Source: an uncultured Bacteroidota bacterium (GTDB lineage Bacteria; Bacteroidota; Bacteroidia; Flavobacteriales; Flavobacteriaceae). Taken from it: a DNA stretch of 64,000 bases. The notes beneath the pieces are model-generated. The model worked only from the letters and a program-made list of their open reading frames with translations, did not search any database and had not been told where the DNA came from. Positions within the stretch are counted from its first letter, which is position 1; each line of letters opens with the position of its first letter. Positions 29,850-40,511 of this stretch are shown piece after piece. Both the position numbers and the translations under genes were made by a program. The stretch spans positions 1 through 64,000 of the forward strand of contig CAIWKX010000028.1 in the NCBI GenBank assembly GCA_903913315.1, in the 5' to 3' direction.

Positions 29850-31550
29850 ATGAAAAATAATTACAATAAAACTTTTTTTACTTATTTTCTAGTTATTCTA
29901 ATGTTGGTTTTTACTAGCCAAAGCCTTATAATAAATTTTTCTTTAAAAAATAATTATATAATTTATACTTCCTTTAGTAGTGTAGTCATTGCTATAATAG
30001 CTTTTTTATTTTTTAAAATGGCAATTAATAGAAATAAAGAATACATTAATAACCTAGAAATTGAGTTTGAAGAACTCTCAAAATCCAATGAGAGATATGA
30101 CATTGTTGCAAAAGCAACAAGTGATACTATATGGGATTGGGACATCAAAACAGGAAGTTTCATTTGGAACAAAGGTATTCAAGGAGTATTTGGTTACAAA
30201 AAAGAAGATGTTGGAGATAATCTCCAATGGTGGTTTGACAAAATACATCCAGAAGATAGTTTAAAAATGTCTGTAAAGCTATATTCATTTATTGCAGAAA
30301 AATCTGAAAAATGGCAGGATGAGTATCGTTTTTGTTGTGCAGATGGGACTTATAAATATATTTTTGATAGAGGTTTTCTAGTAAAAGATGAAACCGATAC
30401 TATTATAAGAATGATTGGTGCAATGCAAGATGTAACGAAGCAAAAAGAAGAAGAGCAAAGATTGAAATTATTAGAAACAGTAATTACTCAAACAAAAGAT
30501 ACCGTTATTATAACTGAAGCGAGTGGAATAAATACTGACATTCCAAATATAGTATATGTAAATCCTGCTTTCACAAAAATGACTGGTTATGCTGCAGAAG
30601 ATGTTATTGGTAAGTCTCCAACAATATTTATGAGTAAATATTCCGTTAAAAACGAATTAAAAAAGCTTGCGGAAGCACTAAAGAAAAAAGAAGAATTTTC
30701 ATTTGAATCAATAAACAAAAGAAGAAATGGAGAAGAATATTGGGTCAATTTCATGATGATTCCAATAACCGACAAGGATAATATTCACTCACATTGGATT
30801 TCAATACAAAGAGATATTTCAGTTGAAAAGGAACGCGAAAAAGAAAGAGAGCACCTTATTAGTGAGTTAACACAAAACAACAAAGATTTAAAACAATTTT
30901 CTTATATTACTTCACACAATTTAAGAGCTCCATTATCAAATTTAACTGGTCTTTTAAATCTTGTTGAAGATATTCCTATTGAAAATTTAGAATTAAAAGA
31001 AATAATAAATGGTTTTTCTAAATCTACCAATCAATTAAACGAAACTATAAATGATTTAGTTAATGTAATAATTATTAAAGACAGTCCTTCAATACAGAAA
31101 GAGAATATTGTGATTAAAGATATTTTTGAAAATGTTTTTAACCAATTAAGTTTTTTAATTAGGTTAAAAAAACCAATAATAAAAATGAATTTGGATGAGA
31201 AAGAAACAATAAATTTAAATAAATCATATATTGAAAGTATTTTACTTAACTTAATGACAAATTCATTACGCTATTTTGATCCTAAAAAACAATTAAAAAT
31301 CCAAATAGCTTCTAAAAAAACAGATAATGAAACGATATTAACTTTTAAAGACAATGGAATCGGAATTGACCTAGAAAGAAATAAAGACAAAATATTTGGT
31401 TTATACCAGCGTTTTCATGATTACCCAGACAGTAAGGGACTTGGTCTGTATTTAGTAAAATCTCAAGTAGAATCTATGGGAGGAAAAATCAGTGTTGAAA
31501 GTCATGTTGGTGAAGGGACAACTTTTACTATAACATTTAAAAATAAATAA
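29850..31550 (+). CDS. PAS domain sensor histidine kinase
   Basis: N-terminal TM pair, two PAS/PAC regions, HNLRAPLSNLTGL H-box, DNGIGIDL, GLGLYLVKSQVESMGG. Confidence 0.92.
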   Translation: MKNNYNKTFFTYFLVILMLVFTSQSLIINFSLKNNYIIYTSFSSVVIAIIAFLFFKMAINRNKEYINNLEIEFEELSKSNERYDIVAKATSDTIWDWDIKTGSFIWNKGIQGVFGYKKEDVGDNLQWWFDKIHPEDSLKMSVKLYSFIAEKSEKWQDEYRFCCADGTYKYIFDRGFLVKDETDTIIRMIGAMQDVTKQKEEEQRLKLLETVITQTKDTVIITEASGINTDIPNIVYVNPAFTKMTGYAAEDVIGKSPTIFMSKYSVKNELKKLAEALKKKEEFSFESINKRRNGEEYWVNFMMIPITDKDNIHSHWISIQRDISVEKEREKEREHLISELTQNNKDLKQFSYITSHNLRAPLSNLTGLLNLVEDIPIENLELKEIINGFSKSTNQLNETINDLVNVIIIKDSPSIQKENIVIKDIFENVFNQLSFLIRLKKPIIKMNLDEKETINLNKSYIESILLNLMTNSLRYFDPKKQLKIQIASKKTDNETILTFKDNGIGIDLERNKDKIFGLYQRFHDYPDSKGLGLYLVKSQVESMGGKISVESHVGEGTTFTITFKNK

Positions 31551-31553
31551 AAG

Positions 31554-31955
31554 ATGTTTAATAAAATTTTATGTGTAGATGACGACCCAATTACTCTTAT
31601 GCTTTGTAAAAAAGTAATTGAAAAATCTGAATTTTCAAAAAAAATTGATACTGCTAATAATGGTGAAGATGCACTAACTTACTTTGACAATCTCAAAATT
31701 GAACTTGCAAATAATCCGAGTATTATTTTGCCAGAGTTGGTATTTTTAGACTTGAATATGCCAGTAATGGGGGGTTGGGAATTTTTAGATCTATTTTTAA
31801 AAGATGAATATTATTTCTTTTTCCCAAATTTAAAAGTTATTGTTCTATCTTCTACAATAGACCCAAAGGATATTGAAAAGTCAAAATTATATCCCATGGT
31901 TATCGATTTTCTATCAAAACCAATAACAAAGGAAACGTTAAACTCTTTGAGTTAA
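31554..31955 (+). CDS. Single-domain response regulator
   Basis: KILCVDDDPITLMLCKKVI...LVFLDLNMPVMGGWEFL; 3 nt after the kinase stop. Confidence 0.93.
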   Translation: MFNKILCVDDDPITLMLCKKVIEKSEFSKKIDTANNGEDALTYFDNLKIELANNPSIILPELVFLDLNMPVMGGWEFLDLFLKDEYYFFFPNLKVIVLSSTIDPKDIEKSKLYPMVIDFLSKPITKETLNSLS

Positions 31956-31968
31956 TAATTTAAATTAA

Positions 31969-32002
31969 AAGAAAAGCTTCCCAAAAAGGAAGCTTTTCTT
32001 TT
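31969..32002. terminator. Bidirectional terminator
   Basis: AAAAGCTTCCcaaaaaGGAAGCTTTTCTTTT. Confidence 0.85.
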
Positions 32003-32022
32003 AAAGCAAAAAGTTTGCAATA

Positions 32023-32274
32023 TTATAATTTTGAAACGTGCTTAGTTAATTTTGATTTTAAATTAGAAGCTTTATTATCATGAATAATGTTTTTCTTAGC
32101 TAATCTATCAATCATAGAGATTACACCTGACAATTTTGCTGAAGCATCAGATTTATCAGTTGCTAATCTTAATGCTTTTATTGCATTACGAGTAGTTTTG
32201 TGCTGATATCTATTTAACACTCTTTTCTTTTCGTTACTTCTAATTCTTTTTAAAGCTGACTTATGATTTGCCAT
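32023..32274 (-). CDS. rpsT: 30S ribosomal protein S20
   Basis: MANHKSALKRIRSNEKKRVLNRYQHKTTRNAIK. Confidence 0.96.
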   Translation of the reverse strand: MANHKSALKRIRSNEKKRVLNRYQHKTTRNAIKALRLATDKSDASAKLSGVISMIDRLAKKNIIHDNKASNLKSKLTKHVSKL

Positions 32275-32311
32275 TTTTTCTAATATTTTTTTTAAATAAA
32301 ATAATTTTTTG

Positions 32312-32383
32312 TAGCCCGTAGGGGAATCGAACCCCTCTTACCAGGATGAAAACCTGGCGTCCTAACCGATAGACGAACGGGCC
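32312..32383 (-). tRNA. tRNA-Glu (TTC)
   Basis: Reverse complement GGCCCGTTCGTCTATCGGTTAGGACGCCAGGTTTTCATCCTGGTAAGAGGGGTTCGATTCCCCTACGGGCTA; anticodon TTC. Confidence 0.95.
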
Positions 32384-32429
32384 AATGTCATCCTGGGTTA
32401 AATAATAATCTCAAAATATATTGAACTTG

Positions 32430-32501
32430 TAGCCCGTAGGGGAATCGAACCCCTCTTACCAGGATGAAAACCTGGCGTCCTAACCGATAGACGAACGGGC
32501 C
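32430..32501 (-). tRNA. tRNA-Glu (TTC), second identical copy
   Basis: Identical 72-nt sequence, 46 nt from the first copy. Confidence 0.95.
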
Positions 32502-32585
32502 ATTACATTATTTTGTAATGCGAGTGCAAAAATACAACTATTTTTATTCCACACAATAGCAGCAAGCACTTTTTTTAATAATTTT

Positions 32586-34064
32586 TTAATAAGCTTTTGC
32601 AAATAAAACCCTACCCGTTGATTTTGCACCTGTTAAGACACACTTACCCTCCTCTAGAGCTCTATTTAATGGAATACAACGAATAGTAGCTTTTGTCAAA
32701 TCTTTAATTTTTTCTTCAGTTTCTGGTGTACCATCCCAATGTGCAGAGATAAATCCTGCTTTATTTTCCAATACCTCTTTGAATTCTTCAAAACTATTCA
32801 CTTCTGTGATATGAGTATTTCTATAATTTAATGCTTTACCGAATAAATCATTTTGAATAGTTTCTAATAAATCATTAATATGGTCAACAATAATTTCTTT
32901 TGAAATAACTCCTTTTGTTAGAGTGTCTCTTCTTGCTACCTCAAATGTTCCATTCTCTAGATCTTTTGGCCCCACTGCGATTCTAACTGGCACCCCTTTC
33001 AATTCCCATTCAGCAAACTTAAATCCAGGTTTTTGTGTTGTTCTATTATCGTATTTAACTGAAATTCTTAATTTTTTAAATCGTGTAACTAATTCATTAA
33101 CAACTGAAGTAATTCTTTCAAGTTCTTCATCTGTTTTAAAAATTGGAACTATTACGACCTGAATTGGAGCTAAGTTTGGAGGTAATACCAATCCATTATC
33201 ATCTGAATGCGTCATTACTAAAGCCCCCATTAAACGAGTTGATACTCCCCAAGAAGTTCCCCAAACATACTCTTGTTTTCCTTCTGCATTAGCAAACTTT
33301 ACATCAAAAGCTTTTGCAAAGTTTTGCCCTAAAAAGTGTGAAGTTCCTGCTTGAAGTGCTTTCCCATCTTGCATCAATGCTTCAATACAATAGGTTTCTT
33401 CAGCGCCTGCAAAGCGTTCTGTTTCTGTTTTTAACCCTTTTATAACTGGAATCGCCATAAAATTTTGGGCAAAATCAGCATAGACATTCATCATTTTTTC
33501 AGATTCTTCTATAGCCTCCGTTTTCGTTGCATGAGCAGTATGACCTTCTTGCCACAAAAATTCAGCAGTTCTCAAAAATAAACGAGTTCTCATTTCCCAA
33601 CGAACAACATTAGCCCATTGATTTATCAATAAAGGCAAATCTCTATAGGATTGAACCCAATTTTTATAAGTACTCCAAATAATGGCTTCACTTGTTGGGC
33701 GAACAATAAGTTCTTCTTCAAGTTTCGCACTAGGATCGACAATTAATTTACCGGGTTTTTCTGGATCATTTTTCAATCTATAATGCGTCACAATGGCACA
33801 TTCTTTTGCAAAGCCTTCTGCATTTTTTTCTTCTGCTTCAAACATACTCTTTGGCACAAATAAAGGAAAATAAGCATTACTGTGCCCAGTTTCTTTAAAC
33901 ATTCTATCTAGCTCTGTTTGCATTTTTTCCCATATGGCATAGCCATATGGTTTAATCACCATGCAACCTCTAACACCTGAATTTTCAGCTAAATCAGCCT
34001 TTACTACTAGCTCATTATACCACTTGGAATAATCTTCTTCTCTTTTTGTCAAGTTCTTACTCAT
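32586..34064 (-). CDS. proS: Prolyl-tRNA synthetase
   Basis: Class II aa[36 protein letters not shown]. Confidence 0.96.
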   Translation of the reverse strand: MSKNLTKREEDYSKWYNELVVKADLAENSGVRGCMVIKPYGYAIWEKMQTELDRMFKETGHSNAYFPLFVPKSMFEAEEKNAEGFAKECAIVTHYRLKNDPEKPGKLIVDPSAKLEEELIVRPTSEAIIWSTYKNWVQSYRDLPLLINQWANVVRWEMRTRLFLRTAEFLWQEGHTAHATKTEAIEESEKMMNVYADFAQNFMAIPVIKGLKTETERFAGAEETYCIEALMQDGKALQAGTSHFLGQNFAKAFDVKFANAEGKQEYVWGTSWGVSTRLMGALVMTHSDDNGLVLPPNLAPIQVVIVPIFKTDEELERITSVVNELVTRFKKLRISVKYDNRTTQKPGFKFAEWELKGVPVRIAVGPKDLENGTFEVARRDTLTKGVISKEIIVDHINDLLETIQNDLFGKALNYRNTHITEVNSFEEFKEVLENKAGFISAHWDGTPETEEKIKDLTKATIRCIPLNRALEEGKCVLTGAKSTGRVLFAKAY

Positions 34065-34164
34065 AATTAATTGTTTGGTACAAAAATTGTTTAACTTATT
34101 TTAACTAAATATTCCGACAAAACTAACTATTTTTGTATTGTCCAACAATAAAAATGCTATAGAT

Positions 34165-35019
34165 ATGAAAACTAATTCTTTTTTTGCAAAAAAAATATCC
34201 ATTTATTCAATACTTGGATTTTTTACATTGATTGTAACTTCTTGTGGTTCTTATCAAAATTCATCGTATTATGATAATGATGGCGTCTATGGTTCTAATG
34301 AAAAACCTAAACAAATAGAAGAACCTAAATCTAATAGTGGCTATTATAAAGAATATTTCAGCAACTTAAATAAAGATAACGAACAAGTTTTTACTGATGT
34401 CGATAAATACTCTTCTTATAATGATACCATGCCAAATAATGGAAATGGAACGAATAACTTATATCAGGATCAATCAAACTACACTGGATGGGGTTCAAAT
34501 CCTGATAATGTTTCTGTAAATGTTTATGAAAACAATATGGGATGGAATAATTATGGTTTTTATGGTAACAATTGGGGATACGGTGCTGGATACTATGGAA
34601 ATTATTGGGGATGGAATCCATGGTATGGGCCAAGTTGGGGATGGAATCTATGGTATGGGCCAAGCTGGTATGGAAACTATGGATATGGGTATTATGGAAA
34701 TAATTGGGGTTGGAATTATGGCCATTTAGGACATAATTATGCCTATTCGGGAGGAAGAAGAAACAACAATTTAATTGGAAATGGATATGGAAATTATTCT
34801 GGCAGAAGATCTTCATCAGTAATAGGAGTACCAAGAAAAAATAATAACTCTGTTTCGCCAAGAAATTCAACAAATTATACTACTAGAAATTACAATAATA
34901 ACACTAACTCTTCTACAAGATCTTATACTCCTTCTAGTTCATCACCAAGATCTTACGGTGGCGGTGGTAGAAGTTATGGCGGTGGTGGTGGAAGATCTGG
35001 CGGTGGCGGAAGACGTTAA
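34165..35019 (+). CDS. Lipoprotein with Gly/Tyr/Trp/Asn-rich low-complexity domain
   Basis: MKTNSFFAKKISIYSILGFFTLIVTSCGSY lipobox; repeats YGNNWGYGAGYYGNYWGWNPWYGPSWGWNLWYGPSW; Gly/Arg tail. Confidence 0.8.
   Translation: MKTNSFFAKKISIYSILGFFTLIVTSCGSYQNSSYYDNDGVYGSNEKPKQIEEPKSNSGYYKEYFSNLNKDNEQVFTDVDKYSSYNDTMPNNGNGTNNLYQDQSNYTGWGSNPDNVSVNVYENNMGWNNYGFYGNNWGYGAGYYGNYWGWNPWYGPSWGWNLWYGPSWYGNYGYGYYGNNWGWNYGHLGHNYAYSGGRRNNNLIGNGYGNYSGRRSSSVIGVPRKNNNSVSPRNSTNYTTRNYNNNTNSSTRSYTPSSSSPRSYGGGGRSYGGGGGRSGGGGRR
34606..34665 (+). repeat. 30-bp tandem duplication (2 copies) inside the low-complexity lipoprotein
   Basis: TGGGGATGGAATCCATGGTATGGGCCAAGT / TGGGGATGGAATCTATGGTATGGGCCAAGC. Confidence 0.9.
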
Positions 35020-35055
35020 ATTAAAAACAAAAAACATAAATAATATTAATATACT

Positions 35056-36570
35056 ATGAAAAAGATTTTTGCATTAATAATAGCTAGCTTGGCTATAACT
35101 TCAATTGAAGCCCAAGATATAAATGACGCTCTACGTTATGCTCAAACAGATTTAGGAGGAACAGCAAGATTTAGAGCTATGAGTGGTGCTTTTGGAGCAC
35201 TTGGAGGAGATTTTTCTTCTATAAATATTAACCCTGCTGGATCAGCAATTTTTGCGAATAATCAGGTTGGATTCACATTAAGCAATTACAATACAACTAA
35301 TAATTCTAGTTATTTTGGAAATAATACTTCCGATAAAAGAAACTCATTTGATCTGAATCAAGCAGGTGGTGTTTTTGTTTTTAATAATTATAACAAAAGA
35401 AGTGATTGGAAAAAATTTGCTTTTACTTTAAACTATGATAATGCTAAAAATTTAGATAACTCCACTTTTTCTGCAGGTACTAACCCAAATAATTCTGTTG
35501 CTAATTATTTCTTAGGTTATGCCAATGGTGTTTCTTTAGGAACTTTAAATAATTATAATTTTGGGGATTTATATTATAATGAGCAACAAGCATATTTAGG
35601 ATACAATTCTTATATAATTGACCCTTTAGCAAATACTGACAATAATACTGGTTATAAATCCAATGTAGCTCCTGGAGGAAACTATTATCAAGAAAATAGG
35701 ACTCAAACTACCGGATATAATAGTAAACTTGCTTTCAATTTTTCTGGACAGTATACTGATAAATGGTTTTTTGGATTGAATTTAAACTCTCATTTTGTAG
35801 ATTATAGACAATCAAGTAGTTTTTATGAATCCAATAGCAATCCAAAAAACGCTACTGGATCAACTGTTGATGTAATCCAATTTAACAACGATTTATATAC
35901 ATATGGAAGTGGATTTTCATTTAATTTAGGAACAATCTTCAAACCTGTTAAAGAAGTTCGACTTGGTTTAGCATATGAATCTCCAACATGGTATAGATTA
36001 ACTGATGAGTTAAGCCAAAGAGTTACTACTTCTGGTTATGGATTAAATTCTACTCAAGATAATACGCAATATTCAGGTGTTACAACTGACCCAAATACCA
36101 CAATGGTTTTTCAACCATATAAATTACAAACTCCAGGAAAGGTGACGGGTAGTTTTGCTTATCTTTTTGGTAAACGAGGCCTATTGAGTTTAGATTATGC
36201 GATTAAAGATTATAGTGGCACAACCTATAGTCCCGCCAATGATTTCTCAAATACAAATGCAATAATGTCTAGCACTTTAACTAAATCAAGTGAAGTTAGA
36301 ATTGGTGGTGAATATAAAATAAGAAAAGTAAGCCTTCGTGGAGGTTATCGTTGGGAACAAAGCCCCTATAAAGATGGTAAAACCATAAGCGATTTGACAG
36401 GATATTCTGGAGGTTTAGGCTTCAATTTTGGTGCAACTAAATTGGATTTAGCATATTCATATGCTAAACGTGATTATGACCAACAATTTTTCTCTCAAGG
36501 GTTAACCGATGCTGCTAGAATTAAATCCGTAAATAACAATGTAAGTTTAACTTTATTGTTTGAATTATAA
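35056..36570 (+). CDS. OmpP1/FadL-like outer membrane protein
   Basis: Signal peptide; LRYAQTDLGGTARFRAMSGAFGALGGDFSSININPAGSAIF; C-terminal aromatic beta-strand ending LLFEL. Confidence 0.85.
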   Translation: MKKIFALIIASLAITSIEAQDINDALRYAQTDLGGTARFRAMSGAFGALGGDFSSININPAGSAIFANNQVGFTLSNYNTTNNSSYFGNNTSDKRNSFDLNQAGGVFVFNNYNKRSDWKKFAFTLNYDNAKNLDNSTFSAGTNPNNSVANYFLGYANGVSLGTLNNYNFGDLYYNEQQAYLGYNSYIIDPLANTDNNTGYKSNVAPGGNYYQENRTQTTGYNSKLAFNFSGQYTDKWFFGLNLNSHFVDYRQSSSFYESNSNPKNATGSTVDVIQFNNDLYTYGSGFSFNLGTIFKPVKEVRLGLAYESPTWYRLTDELSQRVTTSGYGLNSTQDNTQYSGVTTDPNTTMVFQPYKLQTPGKVTGSFAYLFGKRGLLSLDYAIKDYSGTTYSPANDFSNTNAIMSSTLTKSSEVRIGGEYKIRKVSLRGGYRWEQSPYKDGKTISDLTGYSGGLGFNFGATKLDLAYSYAKRDYDQQFFSQGLTDAARIKSVNNNVSLTLLFEL

Positions 36571-36591
36571 TTCTTTAAAAGAAAACATATT

Positions 36592-36621
36592 TAAAACCAT
36601 TCCTCATCGAATGGTTTTTTT
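36592..36621 (+). terminator. Rho-independent terminator
   Basis: AAAACCATTCctcatcGAATGGTTTTTTT. Confidence 0.85.
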
Positions 36622-36707
36622 ATACTTCATAGATGACCAACTAACAAGCCTGAAAGTTTCGCTTCTTAAAATAAATAATGTAATTTTGCACCCCAATTAA
36701 AAAAGGT

Positions 36708-38009
36708 ATGAGAACCAAATCGGTAAAAAAAAATAAAATCAATGTCATAACACTTGGGTGTTCAAAAAACACTTACGATAGTGAGGTTTTAATGGGACAA
36801 TTAAGAGCCAGTGGAAAAGATGTTGTTCATGAAGAAGAAGGAAATATTGTAGTAATAAACACCTGTGGTTTTATTGATAATGCTAAAGAAGAATCAGTAA
36901 ATACAATATTGGAATATGCTGACAAAAAAGAGAGAGGAATTGTAGATAAAGTATTTGTAACCGGATGCTTATCTGAACGATATCGTCCTGATTTAGAAAA
37001 AGAAATTCCAAATGTTGATCAATATTTTGGAACAACTGAATTACCCCTACTATTAAAAGCACTTGGTGCCGATTATAAGCACGAGTTACTAGGAGAAAGA
37101 TTGACTACCACTCCAAAAAATTACGCCTACTTGAAAATTGCTGAAGGTTGTGACAGACCTTGTAGTTTCTGTGCAATTCCAATTATGCGAGGCAAACACG
37201 TTTCACAATCTATTGAGAAATTAGTTAAAGAGTCTGAAGGTTTAGCTAAAAATGGTGTGAAAGAATTAATTCTTATTGCTCAAGATTTGACGTATTACGG
37301 GTTGGATTTATACAAAAAACGCAATCTAGCTGAATTGCTTGAGAATTTGGTTAAAGTTGAAGGAATTGAATGGATTCGCTTGCATTATGCCTTCCCTACT
37401 GGATTTCCGATGGATGTTTTGGAATTGATGAAACGTGAACCAAAGATTTGTAATTACATTGACATTCCATTACAACATATTTCAGATAGAATTCTAAAAT
37501 CTATGAAACGTGGAACGACAAAAGAGAAAACTACTAAACTCCTTAAAGATTTCCGTGAAGCTGTTCCTGGCATGACTATTAGAACTACTTTAATTGTTGG
37601 TTATCCTGGCGAAACTCAAGAAGATTTTGAAATTATGCGAGACTGGGTTCAAGAGATGAAATTTGAACGATTGGGCTGTTTTACGTATTCTCACGAAGAA
37701 AATACTGGCGCTTTTGCTTTGGAAGATGATGTTCCTGAAGAAGTTAAAAAAGCGCGTGCTCAAGAAATAATGGATTTACAATCGCAAATTTCTTGGGATT
37801 TAAATCAAGAGAAAATTGGGAACACTTTTAAATGTGTAATAGATCGTAAAGAAGGTGAACATTTTATTGGAAGAACAGAATTTGATAGCCCAGATGTAGA
37901 CAATGAAGTCTTAATTGATGCTTCAAAATTCTATGTAAAAACAGGAGAGTTTATCAATGTGAAAATTATCGATGCCACTGAATATGATTTATATGCTGAG
38001 CCTGTTTAG
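36708..38009 (+). CDS. rimO: Ribosomal protein S12 methylthiotransferase RimO
   Basis: INVITLGCSKNTYDSEVLMGQL; CDRPCSFCAIPIMRGKHVS radical SAM motif. Confidence 0.96.
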   Translation: MRTKSVKKNKINVITLGCSKNTYDSEVLMGQLRASGKDVVHEEEGNIVVINTCGFIDNAKEESVNTILEYADKKERGIVDKVFVTGCLSERYRPDLEKEIPNVDQYFGTTELPLLLKALGADYKHELLGERLTTTPKNYAYLKIAEGCDRPCSFCAIPIMRGKHVSQSIEKLVKESEGLAKNGVKELILIAQDLTYYGLDLYKKRNLAELLENLVKVEGIEWIRLHYAFPTGFPMDVLELMKREPKICNYIDIPLQHISDRILKSMKRGTTKEKTTKLLKDFREAVPGMTIRTTLIVGYPGETQEDFEIMRDWVQEMKFERLGCFTYSHEENTGAFALEDDVPEEVKKARAQEIMDLQSQISWDLNQEKIGNTFKCVIDRKEGEHFIGRTEFDSPDVDNEVLIDASKFYVKTGEFINVKIIDATEYDLYAEPV

Positions 38010-38053
38010 AATTACAAAAAAATATTTATTTTTATACCCTTAAACAATTTGAA

Positions 38054-38545
38054 ATGAAAACATTAAAAAACATCGTAACAATTAGCTTTATTCTGTTATC
38101 TTTTAATATAGTTTCCGCACAATATGGTGGTGGTGGAATGGGTGGTGGCATGGGAGGCGGAATGAACCGTGGCGGAATGGGTAGAAATCCCCAAAGTATG
38201 CAAAACACAAATAACTTTGGTAAAAATAAAAGCCCTGAGGAAATTGAAAAAGAAAGAGCAGAAAATCTTAATAAAAGCATTGAAAAAATGACTAAAGATT
38301 TAAATTTAGATGATCTTCAAGTAATTGTTATTAGAAAAGAAATTGAAGCAGGAGCTAAAAGTATTTCAGCAGTTACAAAAAGTGAAATTTCTAACGATGA
38401 AAAAATTAAAGAAGTCGATGCCATCAATGAAAAAACAGATAGAACAATAAATACTTATTTAAACCCAGAGCAAAAAGAAAAATATAAAAAATATATTGAA
38501 GAGCGAAAAGATAGAATGGAAAAATATAAAATGTCTAGAAATTAA
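38054..38545 (+). CDS. Secreted Gly/Met-rich protein, Spy/CpxP-like helical C-terminus
   Basis: Signal peptide ending VSAQ, then YGGGGMGGGMGGGMNRGGMG and a charged helical region. Confidence 0.65.
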   Translation: MKTLKNIVTISFILLSFNIVSAQYGGGGMGGGMGGGMNRGGMGRNPQSMQNTNNFGKNKSPEEIEKERAENLNKSIEKMTKDLNLDDLQVIVIRKEIEAGAKSISAVTKSEISNDEKIKEVDAINEKTDRTINTYLNPEQKEKYKKYIEERKDRMEKYKMSRN

Positions 38546-38562
38546 TATTTTCTTTGAAATAT

Positions 38563-38600
38563 AAAAAAATCCAAAACGTAATCGTTTTGGAGTTTTTTTA
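38563..38600. terminator. Rho-independent terminator
   Basis: AAAAAAATCCAAAACGtaatCGTTTTGGAGTTTTTTT. Confidence 0.8.
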
Positions 38601-38625
38601 TGCAAATAACAAACCCTTTATGTGC

Positions 38626-39039
38626 TTATTTTTTAGCTACAACCGTTCCTTTAAAGAGTAACGTTTTTGGAGTTTCCTCAGCACTAGTAGTAACCGTAAT
38701 AGTTTTTGAAAAAGGTCCTGCATTGGCTGCATTGAACGTAGCTTTTACATAACCTGTTTTTCCAGGTGCTATAGATTCCTTAGTGTAATCAGCATTAGTA
38801 CAACCACATCCTGGTTTTACACTGGTAATTAAGACTCCTTTTTCACTTGTATTCTTAAATTCAAACTCAATTAATTTGGGAGTTCCTTGTGGAATCTCAC
38901 CGACTTCAACGGTCTCGCTTTTCCAAGTTAATTGCGTTGATTTTAATTCTTTTATCATTCCATTTTTTGAGTTTGGAAGGATTGAGAATGACATTAGTAC
39001 TAAAGTCAATCCAAGTAATGTAATTTTTAATGTTTTCAT
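38626..39039 (-). CDS. DUF1573 domain protein
   Basis: FEFKNTSEKGVLITSVKPGCGCTNADYTKESIAPGKTGYVKATF. Confidence 0.9.
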   Translation of the reverse strand: MKTLKITLLGLTLVLMSFSILPNSKNGMIKELKSTQLTWKSETVEVGEIPQGTPKLIEFEFKNTSEKGVLITSVKPGCGCTNADYTKESIAPGKTGYVKATFNAANAGPFSKTITVTTSAEETPKTLLFKGTVVAKK

Positions 39040-39253
39040 AATTTGTACTTTTTAATGTTACTATTCGTTTTTTGATTGTGTCCATTCGTTTGAACAATCC
39101 AAAAGTATTTCAATTACTTTCATCTCCGTGTTAAGCGGTTTCAAATGTTTGTTAATGACTTGTTAACAATGAAATACTAATCTTTTTTTTAGTAATATTA
39201 CATTCGAAAACAAACAAAAATCATTACCTATTGACCAATTTGTCGTAAAACTC

Positions 39254-40507
39254 ATGAAAGCTAAAAATCTTAATATTATAATTGTTCTGGGACTTATTGC
39301 AACGATTGGAATATTGATTGCACAATTACTTTGGACAAAAGAAGCCTTCCATTTGGAGGAAAAAAAGTTTTCACAAAAAGCAAATATTGCCTTATTGGAA
39401 GTAGTGAAGAAATTATATCGAGGAACTAATAGTGAATTCCCTTCTGCTAATCCGATTAAGAAAATGGCTAACGATTATTATATTGTCAATATTGATAATG
39501 ATTTTGAGCCAAAAATATTAGAATACTATTTAAAAACCGAATTTACCAAGTTTAATATCAATACTGATTTTGAATATGCTATGTACAATTGCCAAAGTGA
39601 CGAGATGGTTTATGGAAATTATATTTCTTTAACGGATAAATCCCCAGAGAAAAGAACAGTATATTTCCCTAAACACAAGAATTTAGTCTATTACTTTGCT
39701 ATTCGCTTTCCAAATGAAACTACTTATTTGTTCAGTTCTCTTCGGTTTTGGTTTGTACTTTCTTTTGCTTTAATCATCATTTTATTGGTTTATGTGTATT
39801 CTATTTATACTATAATCCAACAAAAAAAATATTCAGAACTGCAGCGTGATTTCATTAATAATATGACACATGAGTTTAAAACACCACTATCTTCCATCCT
39901 ACTCGCTTCTAATTATTTGAATAAACAAGAGGTCATTCAGAAGGACGAGAAATTAGAAAAATATACCGAAATCATAATCAATCAAAGTAAAAAACTCAAC
40001 AGCCACATTGAACAGATTCTTACTATTGCTAAATCCGATAATGCTCCTATGAAAATGGAACTCAAAGAAGTTTCCATTATTCCAATACTAAAAGATGTAG
40101 TTGAAAACATGCAACTCAAACATGATAATTTAGTTGTCAAAATCAATGCTGACAAAGAGTTTCTTATTCAGGCTGATGAATTTCATTTTACTAATATTGT
40201 CTATAATTTATTAGATAATTCGATAAAATACTGTGAAGACAATCCATCCATAAATATTACCATTAAAGAAGAAAATAACTATGTCAAATTAGATTTTAAT
40301 GACAACGGAATTGGTATTTCTAACAAAAATTTAAATTTTATTTTTGATAAATTTTATAGAATTCCCAATAGTAAAACTAATGATGTGACGGGTTTCGGAC
40401 TTGGACTGTATTATGTTAAAAAGATTTGCACACAACACCATTGGAAGATTAGTGCCCAAAACAATAAAGGAAAAGGAATTACCATTTCTATTCTAATTGC
40501 AAGATAA
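39254..40507 (+). CDS. Sensor histidine kinase
   Basis: Two TM helices; NNMTHEFKTPLSSILLA, NDNGIGIS, TGFGLGLYYVK. Confidence 0.93.
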   Translation: MKAKNLNIIIVLGLIATIGILIAQLLWTKEAFHLEEKKFSQKANIALLEVVKKLYRGTNSEFPSANPIKKMANDYYIVNIDNDFEPKILEYYLKTEFTKFNINTDFEYAMYNCQSDEMVYGNYISLTDKSPEKRTVYFPKHKNLVYYFAIRFPNETTYLFSSLRFWFVLSFALIIILLVYVYSIYTIIQQKKYSELQRDFINNMTHEFKTPLSSILLASNYLNKQEVIQKDEKLEKYTEIIINQSKKLNSHIEQILTIAKSDNAPMKMELKEVSIIPILKDVVENMQLKHDNLVVKINADKEFLIQADEFHFTNIVYNLLDNSIKYCEDNPSINITIKEENNYVKLDFNDNGIGISNKNLNFIFDKFYRIPNSKTNDVTGFGLGLYYVKKICTQHHWKISAQNNKGKGITISILIAR

Positions 40508-40511
40508 AACC

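Noticed and set aside
29850-31955. Histidine kinase + response regulator pair as a novel system
   Set aside because: Typical PAS kinase and single-domain receiver pair; nothing unusual visible.
34391-34873. 160-aa minus-strand ORF rich in His/Asn/Ser
   Set aside because: Antisense to the low-complexity lipoprotein; its composition is the complement of Gly/Tyr/Trp codons.
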